The translations under genes and the position numbers were made by a program. This document shows, piece by piece, positions 42,477-51,018 of a DNA stretch of 64,000 nucleotides (its first letter is position 1; each line of letters begins with the position of its first letter). The DNA is from Mesorhizobium sp. ORS 3324 (GTDB lineage: Bacteria > Pseudomonadota > Alphaproteobacteria > Rhizobiales > Rhizobiaceae), in NCBI GenBank assembly GCA_000824825.2, contig LM655205.1:1-64000 (forward strand), in the 5' to 3' direction. The notes below the pieces were generated by a model. That model was given only the letters and a program-made list of their open reading frames with translations, made no database searches and was not told where the DNA came from.

Positions 42477-43478
42477 ATGCTGCTCCCCGACTTGCATGCT
42501 CTGGAAATTGCCGCGACCGTCATTGAGGAAGGCAGCATGAGCGCCGCGGCGGCTCAGCTTGGCCTGACGCAATCCGCGGTGTCGCAAGCGGTGAAGCGCG
42601 CCAAGGCACAGGTCAACGTGCCGCTCGTGCATAGAGACCGCCGACCTCTGGTACCGACTGAGGCAGGCCGAGTTCTCGTTGCCCATATCCGGGAAATCGC
42701 CCTCAGGGCCGAGCGGGCGGTCGAGGAGGTCAGAGCGACGGCATCGCGACCCGAGCGCCAGGATCTGCGTCTCGGCATGGTGGATACGTTTGCGTCGGCG
42801 GTTGGGCCGGTCCTGATCCGCGACCTGATGGAGGGGTCTATCGCCTTGCGCGTGACCGCCTTCTCAGGGCTGGCCCACGCCCATACCGATGCGCTGATGC
42901 GGCATGAGATTGACGCGGCGATCAACTCAGACCCCATGGGAGAACTCGACGGGCTGATGCGGTTCCCGCTCTTTCGCGAACCTTTCGTGCTGGTGTGTCC
43001 CGTCGCTTGGGGGGATATGCTGCGCAACCGGCCGTTGCGGGACGTTTTGTTCGAGCATCGCCTAATCCGCTACAGTGCCCGCTCCCATATGGGTGCTCAG
43101 GTTGAGCGGCACCTGCGGAGGCTACGCATTGAGCATCCGCAGGTACTCGCCTTCGATACGTCGGACTCGCTGCTGGCGATGGTAGCCGGAGGCATGGGAG
43201 TGGCAATCACGACACCTCTCTGCCTCCTCCAGGGCGCAGTGCACTTCCCGGCGCTTGCCGTGCTACCCCTGCCCAGCCCTGGCTTTTCAAGGGAACTGAC
43301 ACTCATCACACGGCGCGGTGAGTTCGACACGCTCGGGCCGCGTATCGCCGAGGCCGCACGCGATATGCTGCGGCGTTACACGCTGCCGCAGATCATCGGC
43401 CAGATATCGTGGCTTGAAGAGATGTCAAAAGACATGGTCTGGTCCCCGGCTTCGCCGGATGCAGCTCAAATCGACTGA
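42477..43478 (+). CDS. LysR-family transcriptional regulator
   Basis: A 333-residue regulator. N-terminal helix-turn-helix in MSAAAAQLGLTQSAVSQAVK, then a two-lobed effector domain (LRLGMVDTFASAVGPVLIRD, VAGGMGVAITTPLCLL). It is divergent from the amino acid transporter and convergent with the asparaginase gene, with which it shares 13 bases at the 3' ends (43466-43478). It likely responds to asparagine, aspartate or a related compound. Confidence 0.9.
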   Translation: MLLPDLHALEIAATVIEEGSMSAAAAQLGLTQSAVSQAVKRAKAQVNVPLVHRDRRPLVPTEAGRVLVAHIREIALRAERAVEEVRATASRPERQDLRLGMVDTFASAVGPVLIRDLMEGSIALRVTAFSGLAHAHTDALMRHEIDAAINSDPMGELDGLMRFPLFREPFVLVCPVAWGDMLRNRPLRDVLFEHRLIRYSARSHMGAQVERHLRRLRIEHPQVLAFDTSDSLLAMVAGGMGVAITTPLCLLQGAVHFPALAVLPLPSPGFSRELTLITRRGEFDTLGPRIAEAARDMLRRYTLPQIIGQISWLEEMSKDMVWSPASPDAAQID

Positions 43479-44449
43479 AAAACCTCCGCAATTTTCTGCG
43501 GGGTGTCTTCTCGCGCAAGACAAAGCGCGAGGAGGATACGAGCCCTCTGTGGATTGAGATCGTTGCCAGCGATAATGCCAATGGCCTTGTGCCGGGCGCT
43601 GTCAACAACCTGGCCTGCTCCCGTGCGCGACGACTGCACGACGACAACCCCAGCCGCTATCGCGTCGGCCAGGGCAGCGGTCTCGGCCGGCGATCCTATT
43701 CCGGGACCGAAGCCAGCGGACACGATGCCTCTCGCGCCAGCCTCGACAAATGCCCTGATCGCGCAACCGTCGGCGCCCACGTAACTGTACGCGATGTCGA
43801 CGCGCGGCAGCCGACGCAGCAGATCTTGTGGGAAGCCAGCCGCTTTTGGCCGCGGTTGCCTTGCCAAGCTGACCCGCGATCCGTCGACCGTGCCGATTGG
43901 TCCAAGCCAGGGCGATTGGAAGGCGTTCAGACGCTGCGTGTGGTTCTTCGTGACAGCACGCGGCGAATGGACTTCGTCATTCAGAACGACGAAAACATTG
44001 CCTCCATCCTCGTGCTTCGCAGCTGCAACGCGGACAGCTGCAGCCAGATTCGCGCCCGCATCCGAAGATATGCCCGTGAGCGGCCGCATGGACCCGGTGA
44101 CAACCACTGGGACCTTGACCTCCAGAACCAGCGACAAGACCCATGCTGTTTCCTCAAGGCTGGCCGTTCCGTGGCCGATCACTATCCCATCGAATGTTGA
44201 GTCACGGGATAGCTGTCGGCATAGGCTGGCCAGGTCGGCCCAGTCAGCGGGCGAAATCGCCGTACTGTCCATCCGCCGGAAATCGATAGGCACGATATCC
44301 GCAATTGTTCCCAGCAGGCCGGACCGCTCCAGGAGTGTCCGTGCATCCACACGCTCATCTGAAGCATTGTAGTCCAGCAGATCGAATGGGTCGCTCCCGA
44401 TGGACGCGATGGTTCCCCCGGTTCCAATGAAAGCAATTCTGGGCAGCAA
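43466..44449 (-). CDS. L-asparaginase family protein
   Basis: A 327-residue type I/II asparaginase fold enzyme: asparagine to aspartate and ammonia. The first catalytic Thr is in FIGTGGTIAS, the second block is VIGHGTASLEETAW, and VTGSMRPLTGISSDAGANL follows. The usual second motif is HGTDT(M/L)EETA, but here the position of Asp-Thr reads AS; this alters the classical Thr-Asp pair, so the activity may be changed. The start is TTG 44449 with AGGA seven bases upstream. The divergent neighbour is aspartate ammonia-lyase. Confidence 0.8.
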   Translation of the reverse strand: MLPRIAFIGTGGTIASIGSDPFDLLDYNASDERVDARTLLERSGLLGTIADIVPIDFRRMDSTAISPADWADLASLCRQLSRDSTFDGIVIGHGTASLEETAWVLSLVLEVKVPVVVTGSMRPLTGISSDAGANLAAAVRVAAAKHEDGGNVFVVLNDEVHSPRAVTKNHTQRLNAFQSPWLGPIGTVDGSRVSLARQPRPKAAGFPQDLLRRLPRVDIAYSYVGADGCAIRAFVEAGARGIVSAGFGPGIGSPAETAALADAIAAGVVVVQSSRTGAGQVVDSARHKAIGIIAGNDLNPQRARILLALCLAREDTPQKIAEVFQSI

Positions 44450-44596
44450 GCTGGGGTCCTCCGCGAGTGTCGTTATCGCTTACCGGGCGTAGGACAAGCC
44501 CGCAACGACCTGCCACTACAATAAATTCAAATTATGCTGTTCAGTGAAATCATTTAAGTCTCACGTCTTTGGTTTCAAACCGCAGACGGCTTTGCC

Positions 44597-46033
44597 ATGC
44601 TGATGTCCATCATATTGCCGGATGGAACCAGCATGCCGCACACCCGTATCGACACCGACAGCCTTGGGTCCAGACAGTTGCCCGCAGAGGCACTCTATGG
44701 GGTTGCCACGCTCCGCGGTCAGGAGAACTTTGATATTTCATTCCGCAAACTTGGGGACGCGCCGGAGCTGATCGTCGCGCTTGCACGCGTCAAGCATGCG
44801 GCAGCAGCTGCCAATCGCGACATTGGCGTGCTGCCTGCCGAAATCGCCGATGCGATCATTGCGGCATCGGAGGAAATCGAGAATGGCCGCCATGTCGACC
44901 AGTTCGTCATCGATCTCCTGGAAGGGTCAGGCGGCACATCGATCAACATGAACGTGAACGAGGTGATTGCGAACCGCGCACTCCAGTTGTTGGGAGACAA
45001 GCCGGGCCATTATGACCGCATCCACCCGAACGACCATGTCAATACCGGCCAATCGACCAACGACGTCGTGCCGACAGCGGTGAAGCTGGCGGTTTACGAC
45101 AAGTCACAATCGCTCATCGACGCCTTGTCGCATCTAGGGGCGGCGCTCGAGGATCGCGCACGGGCCTTCGACGACGTGCTGAGGATTGGTCGGACCTGCA
45201 TGCAGGCGGCCCAACCGATGCGCCTGGGTCAAGCCTTCGGCGGCTACGCGGCGGCAATCCGCAGGCTCGTGCCGAAGTTGATGACTGCGCGTGACGAAAT
45301 GCTGGTCCTGCCCCTCGGCGGAACAGCCATTGGCACCGGTCTCGGTTCGGCGCCCGGTTATCGTATCGCCGTGTACCGGCACCTGCGCAAGATCGTCGGG
45401 GCCAACGTCCGCCCTGGCGAAAACATGTTCGACGCCATGCAGAGCGCTGATGGATTCGCGCGCGTCTCCTCCGAGATTCGAATCTGCGCCGAAGTCATTG
45501 GGAAGATCGCTTCGGACCTCGTCATCCTTTCATCGGGTCCGAACAGCGGCGTGGGAGAACTGCAGCTTCCTTCGGTCCAGCCTGGTTCCTCCATCATGCC
45601 CGGCAAAATCAACCCTGTCCTCCCCATGATGATGCAGCAGGTGGCTTTCGCCGTCGTGGGTAACGACGCCGCCGTGTCGCTGGCATCGCTGCAAGGCCAA
45701 CTCGAGATCAATCATTTTGAGCCCGTCATTGCCGCTCGCCTGTTTGACTCCATCGAATTGCTGGCGAAATCGACCCGGATCTTCGCCGACCGCTGCGTTG
45801 CCGGCATTGAGGCTGACCGCGAGCAATCGCTCAAAAACCTGATGCGATCGTCAGCTCTCGCGACGGTCTTTGTTCCGAAACTCGGATACGCCAAGGTCTC
45901 GAAGCTCGTATATGCCGCGGCCAACGAGCAGCGACCGTTCATCGAGCTTGCTATCGAAGAGGGTTTGCTGACGCGTGACGAGGTGCTCGACGCGTTGCGC
46001 GAAAGCACTGACTATCGCGAGGGCACGGCATAA
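44597..46033 (+). CDS. aspA: aspartate ammonia-lyase
   Basis: A 478-residue fumarase/aspartase-superfamily enzyme: aspartate to fumarate and ammonia. Motifs are NMNVNEVIANRA, HPNDHVNTGQSTNDVVPT and the signature GSSIMPGKINPV at residues 330-341 carrying the catalytic serine loop. The N-terminal phrase TRIDTDSLGSRQLPAEALYG matches aspartases. ATG 44633, with GGATGG upstream, is an alternative start. With asparaginase and the transporter it completes asparagine breakdown to fumarate. Confidence 0.88.
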   Translation: MLMSIILPDGTSMPHTRIDTDSLGSRQLPAEALYGVATLRGQENFDISFRKLGDAPELIVALARVKHAAAAANRDIGVLPAEIADAIIAASEEIENGRHVDQFVIDLLEGSGGTSINMNVNEVIANRALQLLGDKPGHYDRIHPNDHVNTGQSTNDVVPTAVKLAVYDKSQSLIDALSHLGAALEDRARAFDDVLRIGRTCMQAAQPMRLGQAFGGYAAAIRRLVPKLMTARDEMLVLPLGGTAIGTGLGSAPGYRIAVYRHLRKIVGANVRPGENMFDAMQSADGFARVSSEIRICAEVIGKIASDLVILSSGPNSGVGELQLPSVQPGSSIMPGKINPVLPMMMQQVAFAVVGNDAAVSLASLQGQLEINHFEPVIAARLFDSIELLAKSTRIFADRCVAGIEADREQSLKNLMRSSALATVFVPKLGYAKVSKLVYAAANEQRPFIELAIEEGLLTRDEVLDALRESTDYREGTA

Positions 46034-46156
46034 GCCTCCGGTCGGTGGTACCGAAGGCGCCATTGCCAAGCGTGGTGAGCTAGTGCTTTGTTCACTGTGG
46101 GGAACGCCTGTAGCGCTCCGCCCCTTAATCGCTCGAGTTTGTTGAAGCAGCTTCGC

Positions 46157-47197
46157 TCAGTCCGGCCAAATGCCCGGGGACGTCGGGGCGCCGTTGTCAT
46201 ATTTTGACAGCCATTCCACGATCTTGGGCCGATTGGTGACAAAGCCCTTGTAGGTCGCAAGCTCGATCGGCAGGTCGCGGATGACGCGATGGAAGCGCCT
46301 CGCCCATTTCGGCACCGTCACCAGTTCGTCCAGCTTGATGAGGTAGCAGCGGATCGGAAACACCAGGGCATTCGAGCGGGGAAGACGGAAGAAGGTTTGG
46401 AGCTCGACGCGCAAATGCATCATTTGCCCCATGTTCTCCAGCGTCAGGTCTTTCTTCATCACGCCCCATTTGTGGTAGTTCTCGGGGCTTGTGTCGAGCA
46501 GGGGATTGACCGTCATCGTCCAGTTTAGACGGCGCGCCGGCGAGCCCTGCCGCACGTTCAGGAGGAACTTCAGGGCGCGCTGGAAGATGCCCATCTCGTG
46601 CGCTTTCGGCACCGGGGCGTGCCACTCGAAGAAGTTCATGCCGATGTCGAAATCAAGGCTCCAGTCGGCCTGTGTCGTCACCATGCCGGCGTCCATCCAC
46701 AGGTTGTCGTCACGCTGGTCGAGCACGGCAAAGTCGCCCTGGGTCTGCCGCGTGATGTATTCCATCGGGCCATAGGGCAATGTGGTCTCGTCGAGGAAGG
46801 TGAACTTCTGCTCGATACCCAGCGGACGGTTGATCCAGTGCCATTTGGCGCCATCGCGGTGCAGCTCGAAAAGCTCGGGATACTCCTCCGCCTTCGAGGT
46901 CATGATCAGCTCGAGCAGATCCCAGCCGGCCAGGGTCATGTGCGGCAGTGACTGGCAGCGTAAAGGATCTTCGGCAAGGACGCGGGCACGATCGCGCATC
47001 TCGGAAACGTAGTGCTCATCGACGTCGAACGTCCGCTCGTAGACGCTGCCCGGACGGTATGACTTATGCGGCTCGAGGTTCACCGAGTACATGTAGCTGT
47101 CCTCGGGAAACGGGAAAGGGAAGCGCTTCACCGCCTCCGGCGAGTTGCGGAAGGTGAAGTCGTCGTGGAACGTTTCTTCCTTGAAGATAACAGTCAT
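46157..47197 (-). CDS. dmmC: dimethylamine monooxygenase haem subunit (DUF3445/HODM alpha-like)
   Basis: A 346-residue protein of the DUF3445 family, the haem-containing catalytic subunit of haem-dependent oxidative N-demethylase. The enzyme converts dimethylamine, O2 and NAD(P)H to methylamine and formaldehyde. Family features are YMYSVNLEPHKSYRPGSVYE near the start and RLNWTMTVNPLLDTSPENYH. ATG 47197 has GAGGA upstream; the longer frame is discarded. It is the last of four genes, in the order D-A-B-C, and the symbol follows that order. A similar oxygenase on another secondary amine is an alternative. Confidence 0.8.
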   Translation of the reverse strand: MTVIFKEETFHDDFTFRNSPEAVKRFPFPFPEDSYMYSVNLEPHKSYRPGSVYERTFDVDEHYVSEMRDRARVLAEDPLRCQSLPHMTLAGWDLLELIMTSKAEEYPELFELHRDGAKWHWINRPLGIEQKFTFLDETTLPYGPMEYITRQTQGDFAVLDQRDDNLWMDAGMVTTQADWSLDFDIGMNFFEWHAPVPKAHEMGIFQRALKFLLNVRQGSPARRLNWTMTVNPLLDTSPENYHKWGVMKKDLTLENMGQMMHLRVELQTFFRLPRSNALVFPIRCYLIKLDELVTVPKWARRFHRVIRDLPIELATYKGFVTNRPKIVEWLSKYDNGAPTSPGIWPD

Positions 47198-47213
47198 CGC
47201 AGCGTCCTCCTCG

Positions 47214-48179
47214 CTATCGATCCAACACCAGCGTTTTGCCTTCGAAGCGGGATACGCAAGGCATGATCCTGGTGCCGCTGGCACATTGCGCCGGCGTCAG
47301 CCAATGGTCCTTGTGCAGGAACGTTCCCTCGTATTCGAGGACATCGGTCTCGCACTGACCGCAGGCTCCGCCGCGGCACAGATAAGGCGCCTCGACGCCG
47401 GCTTCTTCCATCGCTTCGAGCAGGCTTTGATGTTCGCCGACCTGGATCGTCTTGTTCGAGCGTGCCAGCATGACCTGGAAGGGCTTGCCCGAGGCAGGCG
47501 CAAGGAATTCTTCGTGGTGCACCGCCTCGCGCGGCCATCCGAGTGCGGCCGCGGTCTTGCGCACCCAGGCGATCATGCCTTTAGGCCCGCAGACATAGAC
47601 ATGGGTGCCGAGCGGCTGCCCGTCGAGCAATGCCGGCAGCTCGATCTGCTCGCCCCGGTCGTCATGGTAAAGATGAACGCGCGGGCGATAGTTGGCCACA
47701 AGCTCGTCCGCGTAGGAAGCAAGGGACGTCGTCCGCACGGAGTAGTGCAGTTCGAAGTTTCCATTCATGGCGGCGAGCTGCTTGATCTGCGCCAGGAACG
47801 GCGTGATGCCGATGCCTCCGGCAAGCAACAGGTGCTTTCGCGCCCGCAAATCCAGCGCGAAGAGATTGACCGGGTTGGAGATGACCATCTCCATCCCCGG
47901 CCTCACTCGCCGGTGCATGAACAATGAACCGCCTCTTCCATTGTCGTCGCGGCGGATCGAGATCGAATAGCCCTCCCGGTCGGCGGGATCGCTCATGATC
48001 GAGTACGGATTGCGGCGCACGCGATCCTTGTCGTTCATCTCCACGACCGTATGCGCGCCGCCCGAGAAAGTAGGCATCGGACCGCCGTCACGGCGCACGA
48101 ACCTGAATCGTGTGACAAGCTCGTTGACCGGCGTGACCTCGGCCACTTTGACGAGTATCTTTGCGGCTCCTGCGCTCAT
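47214..48179 (-). CDS. dmmB: dimethylamine monooxygenase reductase subunit (FAD/FMN + 2Fe-2S)
   Basis: A 321-residue phthalate-dioxygenase-reductase-like electron donor. The flavin domain has RRNPYSIMSDP, the nucleotide domain HLLLAGGIGITPFLAQI and HVYVCGPKGM, and the C-terminal ferredoxin domain the plant-type cluster ligands C-x4-C-x2-C in YLCRGGACGQCE with the fourth Cys in MPCVSR. It takes electrons from NAD(P)H to the haem subunit. Its ATG overlaps the stop of the upstream dmmA-like gene (ATGA, 48176-48179), so they are coupled. Confidence 0.85.
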   Translation of the reverse strand: MSAGAAKILVKVAEVTPVNELVTRFRFVRRDGGPMPTFSGGAHTVVEMNDKDRVRRNPYSIMSDPADREGYSISIRRDDNGRGGSLFMHRRVRPGMEMVISNPVNLFALDLRARKHLLLAGGIGITPFLAQIKQLAAMNGNFELHYSVRTTSLASYADELVANYRPRVHLYHDDRGEQIELPALLDGQPLGTHVYVCGPKGMIAWVRKTAAALGWPREAVHHEEFLAPASGKPFQVMLARSNKTIQVGEHQSLLEAMEEAGVEAPYLCRGGACGQCETDVLEYEGTFLHKDHWLTPAQCASGTRIMPCVSRFEGKTLVLDR

Positions 48180-48775
48180 CTGAACCGCTCCACCGATTGG
48201 GGTATGTTGCCGGGATCTTCCGCGTCGACGCGCACGCCCTGGAAGGCCGCTATGCGGCGGGAGTAGTGATCGCGCACGAACAGATGCAGCCCGCAATGGG
48301 AGCACTGGAAAGGGTCATGCGTCACGTCTTCGGTGATGCCCTTGCAATGCACGCACTGCACGCGCCGCACGGTGGAGCCGCGGTGCTCCGTCTGGATTGC
48401 GGAATGGGGGATGCCGGCCTGCATGGCCTCGAGCATCGCCTGTCCCATCAGTCCCTCGGTCCCCGCCAGATAGACCTGCAGACCCATGTGCGCTCCGGCC
48501 AAAACTCGCCGCAGTCGCGGAAGCGCGGCCTCGTAGCTGGGCCCGACATAAATTTGGGCAGGGGCCAGGTGCTCCAGCCTGGCCACGAACCTGTCCCCTG
48601 TCTTCTTCGGGATGTAAACAATGTGCGCCCCGGCGAAGAAATCGGGAGGCGCAGAGGCGGCCAAATCGAGGATCGCCTCGGCACCTTCGGCGTCGGCGAC
48701 CATCAGATGCAGCCGCCCCGGCCGCATCTCCAGCACGCCATAGACGGGGCGGCTTGGAATCGAGCCTTCTAACAC
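48176..48775 (-). CDS. dmmA: dimethylamine monooxygenase small subunit, DmmA family
   Basis: A 199-residue protein. N-terminal half resembles a flavodoxin-reductase-like lobe (GAHIVYIPKKTGDRFVARLE); the C-terminus has a zinc-ribbon pattern C-x2-C ... C-x2-C in CVHCKGITEDVTHDPFQCSH. This is the layout of the DmmA family in dimethylamine monooxygenase operons. The start is GTG 48775 with GAGGG about 11 bases upstream. Its exact job in the complex is not known to me. It is 71 bases after dmmD. Confidence 0.8.
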   Translation of the reverse strand: MLEGSIPSRPVYGVLEMRPGRLHLMVADAEGAEAILDLAASAPPDFFAGAHIVYIPKKTGDRFVARLEHLAPAQIYVGPSYEAALPRLRRVLAGAHMGLQVYLAGTEGLMGQAMLEAMQAGIPHSAIQTEHRGSTVRRVQCVHCKGITEDVTHDPFQCSHCGLHLFVRDHYSRRIAAFQGVRVDAEDPGNIPQSVERFR

Positions 48776-48846
48776 TGACTTTGACCCTCGGCTCCGGTTT
48801 GGTTGGTTTGCGGGCTTGAACCCTGTTTACGACGTCTCACCGCGAC

Positions 48847-49980
48847 CTATCCCCTGGCGGTGCGCCGCTTCTTTTCCGCATCAAAGAATGGCATCGAATG
48901 GGCGACGCAGGGGATTTCCCCGGTCGAATTCCGAACGGTCATCTTCACGCCGTCGACCGCGCAGTCCACCGGCATTCGGGCAATGCCGATGTTGTGCTTG
49001 TTGAGGCTGGAGTACATGCCGATCGTCACCACACCGACCTTCTTGCCATCCTTGAACAAGGGCGCGCCCTCTTCGGCCGGCGTCGTGCCCTCGAGCTTGA
49101 CGCCATAGATCTTGAAGCGCTCCTTGCCCTTCAGCCGATAATGTTCCTCGGCGCCGCGGAAGCCCACCTTGCCGGGCGAGACGGTGAAGTCGAGCCCGAG
49201 TTCCCACAGCGTGTCGCCGGGACCTTCGTTCTCGAAGGGATACTTCTCCGAATTGTCGTAAGGGAAAAACAGCAGATAGCTTTCGGCCCTCAGCAGATCG
49301 AGCGTCGTGAACCGGCAAGGAATGATGCCCATGCTCGCGCCCTCCTCGAGGATCCGGTCCCAGATCGCAGGAGCATCCTGGCCGCGGCAGAAGATTTCAT
49401 AGCCGCGCTCGCCCGTATAGCCAGTGCGCGAGATCGTCACCGGCAGACCGAAAAGCGAGGTGTGGATATGGCTGAAGTAGTTCAGGTTGCGGATGCCTTC
49501 GACATGCTTGTTCAGGTAGTCGACGGCGAGTGGCCCCTGCAGCGAGAGGTCGTGGAGATTGTCATCGAAGCGGATGGCCACGTCGCGCCCGGTAGCCGCC
49601 ATGGTGAGTTGCTCGTGGGCGCCGCCCGAGCCGTGCACGACCATCCAGCTGTTCGGCCCCATACGGTAGATGACGCAGTCGTCGATGAACTTGCCGGCGT
49701 CGTTCAGCATGGTCGCGTATACCGAACGGCCAGGCATGATCTTCTCGGCGTTGCGGGTCGTGGCGCGGTCGATGATGTGGGAGGCTGCAGGGCCGTTCAA
49801 ATGCACCTTTTTCAAGCCGGAAACGTCCATGAGGCCGGCTTTGGTGCGGATCGCCAGATATTCGCGTTCCGGGTCGCCCGAATACTGCCAGGCGGTGCCC
49901 ATGCCGCTCCAGTCTTCCAGCTTCGACCCTAGCGCGCGGTGACGATCGGCGAGCGTGGAAAATCTCCAGGAATTGGTCAT
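48847..49980 (-). CDS. dmmD: GcvT-like tetrahydrofolate-binding subunit of dimethylamine monooxygenase
   Basis: A 377-residue aminomethyltransferase-fold protein. Motifs VYATMLNDAGKFIDDCVIYR, ISRTGYTGERGYEIFCRG and GLDFTVSPGKVGFRG are typical. Family members bind tetrahydrofolate and capture formaldehyde as methylene-THF. In HODM-type enzymes such a protein is one of four subunits, and the gene order here matches dmmDABC. ATG 49980 with AAGGGGA upstream is chosen over a longer frame. DMSP demethylase DmdA and glycine-cleavage T are related but do not fit the context. Confidence 0.8.
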   Translation of the reverse strand: MTNSWRFSTLADRHRALGSKLEDWSGMGTAWQYSGDPEREYLAIRTKAGLMDVSGLKKVHLNGPAASHIIDRATTRNAEKIMPGRSVYATMLNDAGKFIDDCVIYRMGPNSWMVVHGSGGAHEQLTMAATGRDVAIRFDDNLHDLSLQGPLAVDYLNKHVEGIRNLNYFSHIHTSLFGLPVTISRTGYTGERGYEIFCRGQDAPAIWDRILEEGASMGIIPCRFTTLDLLRAESYLLFFPYDNSEKYPFENEGPGDTLWELGLDFTVSPGKVGFRGAEEHYRLKGKERFKIYGVKLEGTTPAEEGAPLFKDGKKVGVVTIGMYSSLNKHNIGIARMPVDCAVDGVKMTVRNSTGEIPCVAHSMPFFDAEKKRRTARG

Positions 49981-50009
49981 TGCATTCCCCTTTTTTATAC
50001 CAATTATTG

Positions 50010-50031
50010 AACCAGTTTGCGAGAACTGGTC
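50010..50031. promoter_or_regulatory. inverted repeat upstream of dmmD, candidate operator
   Basis: AACCAGTT-TGCGAG-AACTGGT: ACCAGTT at 50011-50017 is the exact complement of AACTGGT at 50024-50030. It is 30 bases upstream of the dmmD start, and the AACTGGT half-site recurs in front of tmm at 52416. Probably bound by the GntR regulator encoded next to it. Confidence 0.65.
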
Positions 50032-50285
50032 CTTGAAATCAATACTCCCGTTAAAATTTTTTACCTGAGAGCGAAATGGCTGATTCGAAACCCCGGCAAG
50101 GAAGAGACGAAAGCAAACCGAAATGGCGGGCGAGACACGTGCGCGAAACAGACCGCGAAACGCCAAATTGGCGATCAGGATCAGCTGAACGCCCAAAGGG
50201 CGCGGTCATCGGTTGCGGCTTGCGTGGCCAACCAGAACCATCGCAAATGGATGCGAACTTTCGGATGTCGAAAGGAACGTCGTTG
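50032..50285. other. region between the operator and the GntR gene
   Basis: No protein gene is supported. An open frame continues upstream from the GntR start to 50076, but it is low in coding character (many Arg, Gly and charged residues) and lacks a ribosome site. Likely promoter and untranslated leader for the regulator. Confidence 0.4.
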
Positions 50286-51011
50286 ATGTCATTGTCATCG
50301 AACCATGAGGCTGCCTTGGCACTTATCGCGGATCATTCAATCACTGCCACGGTTCGTGTCGTGGTGGACACGCTGCTGGCGCGGATAACCTCTCAGCAAT
50401 ACACCACCGACGAACGACTGCCCTCGGAACGAACATTGGCCGGTGAACTTGGCGTCGCCCGAAACACGGTTCGCGAAGCGCTGGACATACTTGAGAAACA
50501 TGGCTTCATACGCCGGCGTGCCGGCAGCGGCAGCTTCGTGAAGGGTCAGGCGGCCCCGGATGACGCGACCGGAGGAGTTGCTGCCGAGACGAGCCCGCTC
50601 GACCTGTTGGTGATGCGCGGAATAATCGAACCCGACATGATGAGACTCGCCATCATCAACATGTCGCCGCGTGCCATTGAGGGACTGAGCGAGACACTGT
50701 CCGCCATGGAAGGGGTCCAAACCGACGCGGCGGAATTTGCCCGGCTCGAGGAAGAATTCCACCGCCAGGTGGCTCGCGGCGCCGGAAATCCGCTGCTGAC
50801 GTCATGCTACGATCTGCTGATCCAGGCTCGCCGCCAGGGCTTCCGCGCCGCCCTCAATCGGCGGCATCTGACACCCAGGCGAATACAAGACTACCAGCGG
50901 CGTTACAACACGCTGCTCAATGCGATCATCGCCCGGGATATCGAGAGTGCGGTCGAATTCACCAAGCTGCTGCTGATTGAGGAGCAAAAGCTGCTTCTGC
51001 AGGAAGACTGA
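50286..51011 (+). CDS. GntR/FadR-family (FCD) regulator of the methylated-amine genes
   Basis: A 241-residue regulator. The GntR helix-turn-helix is LPSERTLAGELGVARNTVRE followed by LEKHGFIRRRAGSGSFV; the FCD ligand domain occupies the rest (RGIIEPDMMRLAIINM, FARLEEEFHRQVARGAGNP). AAAGGA nine bases upstream supports ATG 50286; 50265 and 50247 are alternatives. It is divergent from dmmDABC. The AACTGGT sites at dmmD and tmm are the best candidates for its operators. FCD domains commonly bind small organic acids or metal-chelated ligands. Confidence 0.85.
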   Translation: MSLSSNHEAALALIADHSITATVRVVVDTLLARITSQQYTTDERLPSERTLAGELGVARNTVREALDILEKHGFIRRRAGSGSFVKGQAAPDDATGGVAAETSPLDLLVMRGIIEPDMMRLAIINMSPRAIEGLSETLSAMEGVQTDAAEFARLEEEFHRQVARGAGNPLLTSCYDLLIQARRQGFRAALNRRHLTPRRIQDYQRRYNTLLNAIIARDIESAVEFTKLLLIEEQKLLLQED

Positions 51012-51018
51012 GCCTCGG

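Noticed and set aside
48847-49980. DMSP demethylase (DmdA) or glycine-cleavage T protein
   Set aside because: No other DMSP or glycine-cleavage genes nearby, and the D-A-B-C gene order fits dimethylamine monooxygenase.
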